From positions 2,486,501-2,550,500 of the forward strand of contig NZ_CP104209.1 in assembly GCF_025244765.1 (NCBI RefSeq): a stretch of 64,000 bases of DNA. Reading direction: 5' to 3'. This document shows, in pieces, positions 56,195 to 64,000 of this stretch. A program made the position numbers and the translations under genes. Each line of letters opens with the position of its first letter. Positions within the stretch are counted from its first letter, which is position 1. The notes under the pieces were generated by a model. It worked only from the letters and a program-made list of their open reading frames with translations. It searched no databases and was not told the DNA's origin. The DNA is from Empedobacter stercoris (GTDB lineage Bacteria; Bacteroidota; Bacteroidia; Flavobacteriales; Weeksellaceae).

Positions 56195-56638
56195 ATGGAA
56201 ACAAATTTAGACAAACAATTACGATACGATAAAGCTTATCTTAAAATGGCTTTTGAGTGGGCAAATTTATCCTATTGCGAACGCAAAAAAGTTGGTGCAA
56301 TTATTGTTAAAAATCGAATGATTATTTCTGATGGTTATAATGGTACACCAAGTGGATTCGAGAACAAATGTGAAGACGAAGCAGGAAACACCAAATGGCA
56401 TGTTCTGCATGCTGAAGCAAATGCAATTCTGAAATGTGCAACGTCAACTCAATCTGCTGAAGGAGCAACTTTGTACATTACTCTTTCGCCTTGTACAGAT
56501 TGTAGCAAATTGATTTTACAGGCAGGTATAAAGCGTATTGTCTACATTCAACAATATAAAGACCTTTCAGGGTTAGATTTTTTAGAAAAAGCAGGAATAA
56601 CAATTCAACAGATTACAGAAGAAGAATTATACAAGTAA
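56195..56638 (+). CDS. Deoxycytidylate (dCMP) deaminase family protein
   Basis: A 147-residue zinc deaminase. The zinc site is H72-A-E74 in WHVLHAEANAILKC plus C100 and C103 in LSPCTDCSKLIL. The N-terminal KKVGAIIVKNRMIISDGYNG and the GTPSGFENKCED loop match dCMP deaminases, which make dUMP for thymidylate synthase. Related ComE-type proteins share the fold. Its stop is followed directly by the ATG of the S41 protease. Confidence 0.92.
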   Translation: METNLDKQLRYDKAYLKMAFEWANLSYCERKKVGAIIVKNRMIISDGYNGTPSGFENKCEDEAGNTKWHVLHAEANAILKCATSTQSAEGATLYITLSPCTDCSKLILQAGIKRIVYIQQYKDLSGLDFLEKAGITIQQITEEELYK

Positions 56639-58222
56639 ATGAGAAGTTTTTTCAAAGTTATTAATGTCGTATTAATCGTACTGATTATTTTCTTGATCGG
56701 ATTTATGGTTGGGAAAAAATACGACTTTGCGTTCGATGAAAACAAGGATATTGTAGGTTTGCAATATTCGGATAATGAACAGAAAATTCGTCGATTAGTT
56801 TCTTTGATAGACAACGAATATGTAAACGATGTTAATTCGGATAGTTTAGTGGATGATGCAATCAACTACATGGTTGGTAAATTAGATCCTCACAGCAAAT
56901 ATATAGACAAAGCTTCTGTACAAAAGGCTGAAGAACAATTGAAAGGTGAATTTGTAGGGATTGGTGTGCAATTTCGAATGTTGAATGATACGATTGTAAT
57001 CGAACGAACTTTACCTGGAACTTCAAATTTTGGAAAACTTCAATTTGGGGATCAATTAATAGCTGCAGACAATCAGTCGTTAATCGGTAAAGATAACAAA
57101 ACGATAGAAAATCTATTGAAAGGTAAAAAAGGGACTGAGGTTAAACTTTCTGTGATTAGAGAGGAGAAACCTCTTACAATTTCGATAAAACGGACAATTG
57201 TTCCGTTGCCAACTGTTACAGGAAAACATATGTTGACAAACGAAATTGGGTATCTAAAATTAACCCGTTTTTCTGAAAATTCGGCTAAAGAAGTTCATCA
57301 AGGTTTAAATGATTTGTTAGATCAAGGGATGCAAACCTTGGTATTCGATTTACGAGGTAATCCTGGTGGTTTAATGCATATTGCAGAAGAAATAGCGGAT
57401 GAGTTTCTGACTAAAAATGAATTGATTGTTTATACACAAGACAAACAAAAACGAAAAAAATACATTTACGCAACCAATAAAGGTCTTTTTGAAGAAGGTA
57501 AAATTTATGTCTTAATGGATGAAAATTCGGCTTCTTCGAGTGAGATTGTTGCAGGAGCTTTACAAGATTATGGAAGAGGAATTATTGTGGGGCGTCGCTC
57601 TTTTGGTAAAGGTTTGGTGCAGCGCGAAATTAATTTAGGTGATGACACAAAAGTTCGGTTAACGGTTGCTAATTATTACACACCTTCGGGACGATCTATC
57701 CAAAAACCATTCGATAAGAAAACAGCAAAATACAGCGATGACTTATACAAACGATTGAAGTCAGGAGAGCTATACAATAAAGATTCAATCAAAATCAATA
57801 AAGAGTTAGAGTTTACAGCGCCATCTGGTAAAAAAGTGTATGGTGGCGGTGGAATTATACCTGACGAATTTGTTGCTTTAGATACAAATTCTGTAGCAAA
57901 TTGGCTGTATTATAACCAAGACTCCAATTATTTTAATGATTTTTTATTTAAAAAAATCTATTCAATTCGCGATTTCTTTATGTTTCATAACGAGGCGATT
58001 TTTCTAAAATATTTTAGTGCCGGAATGTATAGAGATGAGTTTTTAGGTGTTTTAGGAATTCCTTCTAATGAGTTCAATCCTGTGTTTTCAACAACTGTTG
58101 ATAACTATATGAAAGCAACAATCGCAGGTAGTTTATATGGTTCGCGTGCATTTTATCAAGTTTGGATGCCCGAAGATGAAATGATAAAGCGTATTTTTGA
58201 ACTTGAAAAAATAACGAAGTAA
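56639..58222 (+). CDS. S41-family C-terminal processing peptidase
   Basis: A 527-residue protease. An N-terminal membrane anchor (VVLIVLIIFLIGFMVG-like, residues 8-25) is followed by a helical segment, a PDZ domain at about 95-185 (VGIGVQFRMLNDTIVIERTL) and the S41 catalytic domain. The dyad is S299 in DENSASSSEIVAG and K324 in RRSFGKGLVQ, 25 residues apart as in E. coli Prc. The C-terminal 150 residues are an extra helical region. It degrades or processes periplasmic proteins by their C-termini. The gene abuts both neighbours with no gap. Confidence 0.95.
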   Translation: MRSFFKVINVVLIVLIIFLIGFMVGKKYDFAFDENKDIVGLQYSDNEQKIRRLVSLIDNEYVNDVNSDSLVDDAINYMVGKLDPHSKYIDKASVQKAEEQLKGEFVGIGVQFRMLNDTIVIERTLPGTSNFGKLQFGDQLIAADNQSLIGKDNKTIENLLKGKKGTEVKLSVIREEKPLTISIKRTIVPLPTVTGKHMLTNEIGYLKLTRFSENSAKEVHQGLNDLLDQGMQTLVFDLRGNPGGLMHIAEEIADEFLTKNELIVYTQDKQKRKKYIYATNKGLFEEGKIYVLMDENSASSSEIVAGALQDYGRGIIVGRRSFGKGLVQREINLGDDTKVRLTVANYYTPSGRSIQKPFDKKTAKYSDDLYKRLKSGELYNKDSIKINKELEFTAPSGKKVYGGGGIIPDEFVALDTNSVANWLYYNQDSNYFNDFLFKKIYSIRDFFMFHNEAIFLKYFSAGMYRDEFLGVLGIPSNEFNPVFSTTVDNYMKATIAGSLYGSRAFYQVWMPEDEMIKRIFELEKITK

Positions 58223-59110
58223 ATGCTGTGGAAAGATGCTTTGTATGACTATCAAATGTATCTGAAATTAGAAAAAAGAGTTTCTGACAATACGATTGAA
58301 GGTTATCTACGCGATATTCAAAAATTAATTAATTATTCGGATAAACAACCATTAGATTATTCACAAGATGATTTGAGGGATTTTGTGCACGATTTTGCCT
58401 CGAGCGATTATAGCGTTCGTTCGCAAGCACGTGTAATATCTGGCCTGAAAAGTTTCTTTGGTTACTTACAACTCGAAGATTTTAGAGAAGATAATCCAAC
58501 TTCTTTACTCGAAACACCAAAAATAGGAATGAAACTTCCTGATGTACTATCAGAAAAAGAAATTGATAAAATGATCGAAGTAATTGATTTATCAAAACCA
58601 GAAGGACAGCGAAATCGTGCTATTATAGAAGTGCTATACGGTTGTGGTTTACGTGTTTCGGAATTGATTAATCTTAAAATTTCTGATCTTTTTTTTGACG
58701 ATGGTTTTATTCGTGTCATAGGAAAAGGAAACAAACAAAGACTTGTTCCGATAAGCGATTATACGATAAAATATATTAACTTGTACAAGGATAGTATTCG
58801 TATTCATATTCCTATTCAGGTTGGATACGAAGATTTTTTATTCCTAAATAGACGAGGGAAAAATCTAACACGTGTCATGATTTTTACAATTGTAAAAGAG
58901 TTGTCGATAATTGCTGGAGTTAAAAAGACAATTAGTCCACATACATTTCGTCATTCTTTTGCCACTCATTTATTAAAAAATGGAGCAGATCTTCGTGCAA
59001 TTCAGCTGATGTTAGGACATGAAAGTATTACGACGACAGAAATTTATACGCATGTTGATCAAGAATTTATTCGAGATGCGATTATCAAATTTCATCCAAG
59101 AAATAAATAA
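58223..59110 (+). CDS. xerD: Site-specific tyrosine recombinase XerD
   Basis: A 295-residue recombinase, normal length for XerC/D. The N-terminal SAM-like domain (YQMYLKLEKRVSDNTIEGYL) precedes the catalytic domain. The catalytic set is complete: R144 (GCGLRVSEL), K168 (VIGKGNKQR), H240 and R243 (PHTFRHSFATHLL), H266 (LGHESITTTEIY) and nucleophile Y275. It resolves chromosome dimers at dif with FtsK, whose gene is at 33322. No dif site was recognised here. It starts on the A of the preceding stop codon region with zero spacing. Confidence 0.94.
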   Translation: MLWKDALYDYQMYLKLEKRVSDNTIEGYLRDIQKLINYSDKQPLDYSQDDLRDFVHDFASSDYSVRSQARVISGLKSFFGYLQLEDFREDNPTSLLETPKIGMKLPDVLSEKEIDKMIEVIDLSKPEGQRNRAIIEVLYGCGLRVSELINLKISDLFFDDGFIRVIGKGNKQRLVPISDYTIKYINLYKDSIRIHIPIQVGYEDFLFLNRRGKNLTRVMIFTIVKELSIIAGVKKTISPHTFRHSFATHLLKNGADLRAIQLMLGHESITTTEIYTHVDQEFIRDAIIKFHPRNK

Positions 59111-59127
59111 CCATCAACCTAAATAAG

Positions 59128-59643
59128 ATGATAAAATCATTCAAATTTTGTCCTAACTGTGGACATGCAATCAATCACTTTGATTTTAGAAAAATGACAT
59201 GCAACAACTGCGATTTAGTTTATTATCAAAACGTAGCTGCGGCTGTGGCAGTTATTCTAATAAGAGAAGATAAGATTTTATTTACCGTTCGTAATAAAGA
59301 GCCAAAGAAAGGAATGTTAGATTTGGCAGGAGGGTTTACAGATCCTGATGAATCGGCAGAAAGAACATGCCAGCGCGAGATAGAGGAGGAGTTAGGAATT
59401 ACAATTCCAATCGAAAAATTCAACTATTTTATTTCGCAACCCAATGATTACGAATACAAGGGAATCCCTTATAAGACCTGTGATTTAGCTTTTATTGCTG
59501 ATTTTCCTGACGAAGATATTATTCTTGAAAAAGAAGAAATTGCAGCTGTAAAGTGGATTGCTATTAAGGATATTAATTTAAGTGATATCGGTTTTGATTC
59601 ATTACGAAAAGTAGTTGAAACGTATATAAATTCTTTGAAATAA
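59128..59643 (+). CDS. NUDIX hydrolase with N-terminal zinc ribbon
   Basis: A 171-residue protein. A zinc ribbon at residues 8-28 (C8, C11, C25, C28: FCPNCGHAI...TCNNCDLVYY) precedes a NUDIX domain. The NUDIX box runs from G69 to I91 with E75, R83, E84, E87 and E88, all as in the consensus. The architecture recalls NADH pyrophosphatase-like and other zinc-ribbon NUDIX enzymes; the substrate is not determined. It begins 17 bases after xerD. Confidence 0.9.
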   Translation: MIKSFKFCPNCGHAINHFDFRKMTCNNCDLVYYQNVAAAVAVILIREDKILFTVRNKEPKKGMLDLAGGFTDPDESAERTCQREIEEELGITIPIEKFNYFISQPNDYEYKGIPYKTCDLAFIADFPDEDIILEKEEIAAVKWIAIKDINLSDIGFDSLRKVVETYINSLK

Positions 59644-59710
59644 CTAACATAATGTGATATTGAAACATTTAAAAATAATATTTCAGCTTCACATCTTAAA
59701 AAAATAAACA

Positions 59711-60235
59711 ATGAATAAAATACTTTTATTAAGTGCTATTTTCCTAACAATAGTTTCATGTAGTACGCAAAATGTAGCGGTTGATTATGATCGAAATTTT
59801 AACTTTGAACAGAACAAGACCTATACGTTTTCTCAATCAGTGAATTTAGGTTTAAATGATTTAGATTCTGCTCGATTATTTTCTTCAATCGAAAAAGGAA
59901 TGTTGTATAGAGGTTTTCAGAAAACCAATGAAGGGAATTTAATGGTTGATATTAAACCAGAAGAATTTGTTTCGACACAACAAAATTCTAATGTAGGTAT
60001 CGGTATGGGAACAGGTGGTTACGGTTTTGGTGGAGGAGTTTCTGTCGGGATTCCGATCATGTCACAGAAGTTGAATCAAAACTTTATGATTTCGATGACT
60101 AATGCTGGTCGATTGGTGTGGGAAGGAACACTTAAAATTCAAATGCCTTTAAAGGCTTCTCCAGAAACGCGTGCAGCAAATATACATAAAGGGGTTACCA
60201 AGTTATTACAAAAGTTTCCACCGAAAAAGAAATAA
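59711..60235 (+). CDS. DUF4136-type lipoprotein
   Basis: A 174-residue lipoprotein: MNKILLLSAIFLTIVSC ends in a lipobox (IVSC). The mature part has NVAVDYDRNFNFEQNKTYTF and a glycine-rich loop (GIGMGTGGYGFGGGVSVGIP), typical of DUF4136 proteins of Bacteroidota. Function is unknown. It ends in a lysine-rich tail. The following hairpin (60234-60271) lies over its stop codon. Confidence 0.82.
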   Translation: MNKILLLSAIFLTIVSCSTQNVAVDYDRNFNFEQNKTYTFSQSVNLGLNDLDSARLFSSIEKGMLYRGFQKTNEGNLMVDIKPEEFVSTQQNSNVGIGMGTGGYGFGGGVSVGIPIMSQKLNQNFMISMTNAGRLVWEGTLKIQMPLKASPETRAANIHKGVTKLLQKFPPKKK

Positions 60236-60275
60236 AGAGACTGTATCACAATTTGAGAAAACAGTCTCTTTTGTG
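60234..60275 (+). terminator. Terminator after the DUF4136 gene
   Basis: Perfect 11-bp stem AAAGAGACTGT (60234-60244) with ACAGTCTCTTT (60261-60271), 16-base loop, T-rich after. The rest of the interval to 60391 shows nothing I can support. Confidence 0.7.
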
Positions 60276-60391
60276 TTTTTTCTTAGACTCCAATCTGAGA
60301 AAAGTTTTAAATAGAAGATTTTTACCTAACATCATTAAGTTGTGAGACTTCTTCTTTTAAATGATTTAATTCAAGGATCGAATTATCAATA

Positions 60392-61042
60392 TCATTTTAG
60401 CTTAACTTTTACTTCTTCTCCGTCAGATTTAACTTCTACAAATAACTCAAGAAATTCGCTACTATTTTTATAATATTCATAAGGTTTATAATAATCTGTT
60501 CTACCTCCATATCCGTTATATGCACTTCCAGTATATTGATTTCCTGAAAAAGTTGTAGTATAATTTAAAGTTCCATATAAATAATACTTACCAGGTTTCA
60601 TATTCGGAAATGTAAATTCTCCACTACTATTGGTAATAGCCTCTATTCTATATCTGTAAGCAGCAGGTTCCATATAAACAAATCTATTTTTTTTTGGATT
60701 ATGTTTAGCTTTATCTTTCCATAAGGTATAGTAATCATTAAAATAAGGTGTTACAGGAAATAAGATTACTTTGATTTTATTTGCATATATTTTATTTCCT
60801 GTTTTAAGACCAAAATGAGAATTAGATCGTGCTCTTGTAAATGCAACTCCAGTAATTTTTCCATTACCAATTGCGAGCATATTTTTAGTGGCTATAGAAT
60901 CAAATTTTGTTTTGGGTTGAGTAATAATCTCAGTTTGCTTTTTTAATTGAGCATCCTTTACAGATTTTTCGGGTTCAACATATTGAGCATTAATAAAAAA
61001 ACTAAGGTGTAGAAAAGCTCCAATTAATAAAGTGTTTTTCAT
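60392..61042 (-). CDS. Exported protein with transthyretin/carboxypeptidase-regulatory-like region, function unknown
   Basis: I use the ATG at 61042 (216 residues), which begins the signal peptide MKNTLLIGAFLHLSFFINAQ; an ATG two codons earlier is equally possible. The middle segment GKITGVAFTRARSNSHFG and ITNSSGEFTFPNMKPGKYYL have the pattern of a carboxypeptidase-regulatory or prealbumin-like beta sandwich. The C-terminal part is rich in tyrosine (YTGSAYNGYGGRTDYYKPYE). It stands alone between a terminator and a divergence region. Function unknown. Confidence 0.7.
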   Translation of the reverse strand: MKNTLLIGAFLHLSFFINAQYVEPEKSVKDAQLKKQTEIITQPKTKFDSIATKNMLAIGNGKITGVAFTRARSNSHFGLKTGNKIYANKIKVILFPVTPYFNDYYTLWKDKAKHNPKKNRFVYMEPAAYRYRIEAITNSSGEFTFPNMKPGKYYLYGTLNYTTTFSGNQYTGSAYNGYGGRTDYYKPYEYYKNSSEFLELFVEVKSDGEEVKVKLK

Positions 61043-61157
61043 AATCATTATGATTTTTAATTAATTTTAAAAATACTATAATTTTTTTAATTTCGTTATA
61101 TGTTTATGTAAAACTGATTAACTTATACTAATTCGTGATTAATAGAGATTTTTTTAT

Positions 61158-61631
61158 TTATAAATTGAAAATCAATTCGTTTTCCTCTGATTGTTGAAGT
61201 TTAGATTGTTGTAATAGTTTCAATGTTTCAGGTTGATTCGCATTAGCTTTAGCAGCAATTTTATCCAATTTTAATTCATTTTTTGCGTAATCCACAATAG
61301 CATTTAGCACTTCTGTTCCATAACCTTTGTTTTGAAATTTACGTTTCAAACGAATGTTAATAACAGGACCATATTTAGTTTGGCGTAAACCGCCCCATCC
61401 AACAAATCGTCCGCTCTTTTTTTCATGCACACCCCAAAGACCAAAACCATGCTCTTGGTAATGTTTTTCCATGCTTTCTATAAAAAACTTTGCTTCGTCT
61501 TCAGATTTATAAGGTTTTTCATTAACGATTTTCATCAATTCTTTGTCCGAATTTAATTGAAATAATTCGAATGCATCAATTTCGAAAAACTCTCGTAATA
61601 CCAAACTTTTTGTTTCGCAAATAACTTTCAT
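61158..61631 (-). CDS. GNAT-family N-acetyltransferase
   Basis: A 157-residue acetyltransferase of the RimJ/RimL-like group (Acetyltransf_3). Visible are LVLREFFEIDAFELFQLN near the start, GLWGVHEKKSGRFVGWGGLR, and the acetyl-CoA binding loop IRLKRKFQNKGYGTEVLNAI. The substrate is unknown. A -7 box is 19 bases before the ATG. Confidence 0.9.
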   Translation of the reverse strand: MKVICETKSLVLREFFEIDAFELFQLNSDKELMKIVNEKPYKSEDEAKFFIESMEKHYQEHGFGLWGVHEKKSGRFVGWGGLRQTKYGPVINIRLKRKFQNKGYGTEVLNAIVDYAKNELKLDKIAAKANANQPETLKLLQQSKLQQSEENELIFNL

Positions 61632-61650
61632 TAAAACGTTTTAGTTGATG

Positions 61651-61658
61651 CAAAGTTA
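61651..61658 (-). promoter_or_regulatory. -7 element TAACTTTG of the GNAT gene
   Basis: Reverse-strand exact TAnnTTTG match, 19 bases before the ATG at 61631. Confidence 0.5.
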
Positions 61659-61674
61659 ATTCGATTTAGAGAAT

Positions 61675-61707
61675 AAAAAAAGTCTTACCAATTCAGATAA
61701 GACTTTT
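61675..61707 (-). terminator. Terminator after the coiled-coil lipoprotein gene
   Basis: Perfect 10-bp stem AAAAGTCTTA (61678-61687) with TAAGACTTTT (61698-61707); on the minus strand it runs into seven T. Confidence 0.8.
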
Positions 61708-61711
61708 ATAG

Positions 61712-62227
61712 TTACTTTTTATTCGGTGTTTTAGTTTTTGGAGGTGTAGCTGTTGCTTCCGAAACTTTTTGGTTAATCTCCAATGTCAAGATTTGTCTTT
61801 TTAGATTGAAAATTTCTGTATCTTTTTGATCAATCTTAGCTTCTAAATCGTTTACTTTTTGCGTTAATTCGGCAACTTGCTTTTCTTTTTCGTTTAATTG
61901 CGCATAGAAAAGTTTAGATTTTTCTCCAGTACTATTTAAAGCTGAATACAATTCTTGCAAATTCGTATCGTGTTCTTTTTGAGCAATTCTAATCATAGAT
62001 TGCGCATTCGATAAAGCGGTATCTTTGATGTGCAACTCACTCTTCGTTTTAGCTAAATCTTTTTCAAGAGTTTCTATTTTAAGATTTGCTAATTTCAACT
62101 CTTTCGATGTATTCGACTGATCGTCTAAAGCTTTGTAGTAATTAATTTCTAATTCTTGGTGTTGTTTCTGAGGTACGCAACTTGTAATTGCGAAAAGGGT
62201 AAAACAACAAAGTACAATTTTTTTCAT
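61712..62227 (-). CDS. Coiled-coil lipoprotein, function unknown
   Basis: A 171-residue protein with lipobox ITSC in MKKIVLCCFTLFAITSCVPQ. Residues about 25-155 are an almost continuous coiled coil (ELKLANLKIETLEKDLAKTK, EKEKQVAELTQKVNDLEAKI), then a proline/threonine/lysine tail. It resembles the N-terminal stalks of OmpA-like lipoproteins but lacks the OmpA domain. It could be a periplasmic spacer or tether. It lies 10 bases after xth and is probably cotranscribed. Confidence 0.75.
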   Translation of the reverse strand: MKKIVLCCFTLFAITSCVPQKQHQELEINYYKALDDQSNTSKELKLANLKIETLEKDLAKTKSELHIKDTALSNAQSMIRIAQKEHDTNLQELYSALNSTGEKSKLFYAQLNEKEKQVAELTQKVNDLEAKIDQKDTEIFNLKRQILTLEINQKVSEATATPPKTKTPNKK

Positions 62228-62237
62228 TTCTATAATC

Positions 62238-63002
62238 TTAAACGTCTAACTCTAATAAAACAGGACAATGATCCGAGTGCTTTGCATCTGGTAGAATTGT
62301 AGCACGCGTCATTTTTTCTTCTAAAGTAGTACTTACCATATTGTAATCTATTCTCCAACCTTTATTATTGTTGCGAGAATTTGCTCGATAAGACCACCAT
62401 GAATAATGATGAGGTTCTTTTACAAAATATCGGAAAGAATCAATCATGTTACACTCATCAATAAAAGCTGACATCCATTCTCTTTCGATGGGTAAAAATC
62501 CCGAAACTTTTGCGTTACGAACAGGATCATGAATATCAATTGCTTCGTGACAGATGTTGTAATCACCACAAATTACTAAATTAGGATGTGATATTTTAAG
62601 CTCTTTGATGTAATCCTTAAAATCATCACAAAACTGTAATTTAAAATCTAATCGATCAATATTAGTTCCACTTGGTAAATATAAACTAATGACGGAAACA
62701 TTGTCAAAGTCAAGCCTCAAAACACGTCCTTCTCTGTCAATATAATCTATTCCAGTTCCGATTTGTACGTGATTAGGTTTTATTTTAGAAAAAATTGCGA
62801 CACCGCTATATCCTTTTTTCTCTGCAGCATGCCAATAAATATGGTAGCCCAAATCCTCGAAGGGTTTTGTGTCTACTTGTTCTTGCATCGCTTTTGTTTC
62901 TTGAATACAAAAAACATCTGGTTGTGCGGCTTCTAACCAATCAACCAAACCTTTGGTTATCGCAGCGCGAATTCCATTTACATTGTAACTGATGATTTTC
63001 AT
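62238..63002 (-). CDS. xth: Exodeoxyribonuclease III
   Basis: A 254-residue AP endonuclease of the EEP fold. Conserved sites are MKIISYNVNGIRAAITKG, the metal-binding glutamate in VFCIQETKAM, KGYSGVAIFSK, the catalytic GDYNICHEAIDIHDP, and the C-terminal HSDHCPVLLEL. It cleaves DNA at abasic sites and trims 3' blocks during base-excision repair. Length matches the family. The coiled-coil lipoprotein gene follows after 10 bases. Confidence 0.96.
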   Translation of the reverse strand: MKIISYNVNGIRAAITKGLVDWLEAAQPDVFCIQETKAMQEQVDTKPFEDLGYHIYWHAAEKKGYSGVAIFSKIKPNHVQIGTGIDYIDREGRVLRLDFDNVSVISLYLPSGTNIDRLDFKLQFCDDFKDYIKELKISHPNLVICGDYNICHEAIDIHDPVRNAKVSGFLPIEREWMSAFIDECNMIDSFRYFVKEPHHYSWWSYRANSRNNNKGWRIDYNMVSTTLEEKMTRATILPDAKHSDHCPVLLELDV

Positions 63003-63115
63003 AGAAAGCGAAATTAATAAATATTTATGACGGATTGATTTAGAATGATAAATAAAGTGAATATTTTTTGTAACTTTTTAGAAATTAATACGTCTTAATA
63101 ATAAAAAGCATCAAT

Positions 63116-63868
63116 ATGAAATACATTGTTCTTCCCATTTTAATAGTCAGTTCGTTTGGATTAGCGAGTTGTTCGGTAGATTTAAATTCTAAATCTCCTG
63201 CTTCTAATTATTTAGATCGCGCAGAAGCAAGTGATAATACGATCAAAGAGGTACGGAAAATTTCTTCTTTTGAAGGAATTGATGTCAGTAGTGCAATAAA
63301 TGTAACGGTTTCTGATGGTAATTATGATGGCGAAATTTCTGTTGAAGCCCCAGATAATATATTGGATAGAATTGTAACCGAAGTAGAAAAAGGTATTTTA
63401 GTGATTAAAATTAAAGGTACTGTTAATCTGAAAAATGCTACGATTAAAGTTAACTTTCCACATAAAAAATTACGTTCATTCAATCTTTCTGGTGCAACGA
63501 ATGTAACCGTTATTCCAACCCAAAAAGTAGAAAAATTAGCAGTAGATTTATCGGGAGCAAGTAATTTGAAATTAGATGTAGTTTCTAATTCTATTTCTGT
63601 TGATAATTCTGGCGCTTCAAGCATGAAAATTACTGGAAATGTACAGGATTTAAACATCTCTGTTTCGGGAGCATCATCGTTTATTGGAAAAGAGCTTAAA
63701 GCTGCAAATGTAACAGTAGAGTGTTCTGGTGCAAGTTCAACAACTGTTTGGGCTGTGAATAGCTTGACTGCCGATAGTTCTGGAGCAAGTTCTGTTCGCT
63801 ATGTAGATGAAAATGGATTGAAAACGAAAGTAAGTACTTCTGGAATGTCTTCAATAAAAAAGATGTAA
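63116..63868 (+). CDS. DUF2807 (head GIN-domain) lipoprotein, putative auto-transporter adhesin fold
   Basis: A 250-residue lipoprotein (MKYIVLPILIVSSFGLASC, lipobox LASC). From about residue 45 it is a right-handed beta-helix-like chain (FEGIDVSSAINVTVSDGNYD). The repeat motif SGAS appears again and again (LDLSGASNLKLD, DNSGASSMKI, SVSGASSFIG, ECSGASSTTV, DSSGASSVRY). This is the DUF2807 or head GIN domain, common on Bacteroidota surfaces with unknown role. A bidirectional terminator follows. Confidence 0.88.
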   Translation: MKYIVLPILIVSSFGLASCSVDLNSKSPASNYLDRAEASDNTIKEVRKISSFEGIDVSSAINVTVSDGNYDGEISVEAPDNILDRIVTEVEKGILVIKIKGTVNLKNATIKVNFPHKKLRSFNLSGATNVTVIPTQKVEKLAVDLSGASNLKLDVVSNSISVDNSGASSMKITGNVQDLNISVSGASSFIGKELKAANVTVECSGASSTTVWAVNSLTADSSGASSVRYVDENGLKTKVSTSGMSSIKKM

Positions 63869-63896
63869 GTCTTTTATAAATGTAAAATATTAGCAT

Positions 63897-63930
63897 AAAA
63901 AAATCGGATGAATTTTATCCGATTTTTTTA
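63897..63930. terminator. Bidirectional terminator after the DUF2807 gene
   Basis: Stem AAATCGGAT (63901-63909) with ATCCGATTT (63917-63925), seven-base loop, A-run before and T-run after. Confidence 0.8.
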
Positions 63931-63949
63931 TGCTTTTAAATGTTTTATA

Positions 63950-64000
63950 TTAAAACTGCCAACCTAATGTTAACAAGAATAAATTGTTGTCTAATTTAAC
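63950..64000 (-). CDS. C-terminal end of an outer-membrane protein (window edge)
   Basis: The reverse strand reads VKLDNNLFLLTLGWQF and stop at 63950-63952. The final alternating hydrophobic strand with a terminal phenylalanine is the outer-membrane beta-barrel signature. Everything upstream lies outside the window, so the family is unknown. Confidence 0.6.
   Translation of the reverse strand, partial: VKLDNNLFLLTLGWQF

Noticed and set aside
60300-60391. A 24-codon open stretch on the minus strand reading like a coiled-coil tail (ELNHLKEEVSQLNDVR)
   Set aside because: It follows an in-frame stop and has no start codon; too short to call a gene remnant.

Overview
The window is AT-rich chromosomal DNA from a member of the Bacteroidota, most likely class Flavobacteriia (Weeksellaceae-like, for example an Empedobacter or Chryseobacterium relative; the genus is a guess). 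The evidence is the lineage-typical gene set (GLPGLI protein, exosortase XrtF with its partner, DUF3822 next to rsmD, OmpA with thrombospondin type-3 repeats, DUF2807 and DUF4136 lipoproteins), almost no Shine-Dalgarno sequences, and many copies of the Bacteroidota -7 promoter element TAnnTTTG just upstream of genes. Nearly all of it is core housekeeping sequence. I saw no rRNA, tRNA, CRISPR array, prophage or defence island.

Layout. 1-4.1 kb: partial AIM24-family gene, a 2Fe-2S ferredoxin and polA. 4.1-5.7 kb: a REP-like inverted repeat, then an intact IS3/IS150-type element that has split a hairpin terminator behind polA. 5.8-7.6 kb: two exported proteins of unknown role, the second of the GLPGLI family. 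7.6-13.5 kb, minus strand: recQ, then gpmI, a small HAD phosphatase, map and a methyltransferase as a likely operon. 13.6-19.4 kb, plus strand: kdsD-tatC, etfB-etfA, a bifunctional-nuclease-like protein and a nucleoside-type MFS carrier. 19.4-23.4 kb, minus: thyA, an exported M1 aminopeptidase and folA. 23.4-27 kb: rlmB and small membrane proteins, the XrtF pair on the minus strand, a GAF/fRMsr protein and rsmG. 27-33 kb: gyrB, a YbiT-type ABC-F ATPase, smpB and an OmpA-family porin. 33-39 kb: ftsK-lolA-lptF/G-ribBA. 39-43 kb, minus: Lrp regulator with a DMT exporter, then rpsA. 43-47.4 kb: UbiB-like kinase, dnaX split by a ten-A run, FKBP lipoprotein. 47.4-51.8 kb, minus: thiol-disulfide protein, TonB-dependent receptor with a DtxR-like operator, DUF3822-rsmD. 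52-60 kb, plus: kdsB, an HNH protein, an exported LolA-like protein, a SpecificRecomb membrane protein, dCMP deaminase, S41 protease, xerD, NUDIX and a DUF4136 lipoprotein. 60-64 kb: transthyretin-like exported protein, GNAT, coiled-coil lipoprotein, xth, DUF2807 lipoprotein, and the last codons of an outer-membrane protein.

Themes. Envelope assembly is prominent: kdsD and kdsB for Kdo, lolA, lptF/G, tatC, OmpA, the TonB receptor and several lipoproteins. DNA metabolism is spread through the window: polA, recQ, gyrB, dnaX, xerD, xth, thyA, folA and dCMP deaminase. The points most worth following are the dnaX A10 slippage site, which would make gamma and tau from one gene; the IS inside a terminator loop; RibBA with a GTP cyclohydrolase half that has lost its zinc cysteines; the little-understood XrtF pair; and two palindromic operators placed exactly on promoters (Lrp gene and TonB receptor).
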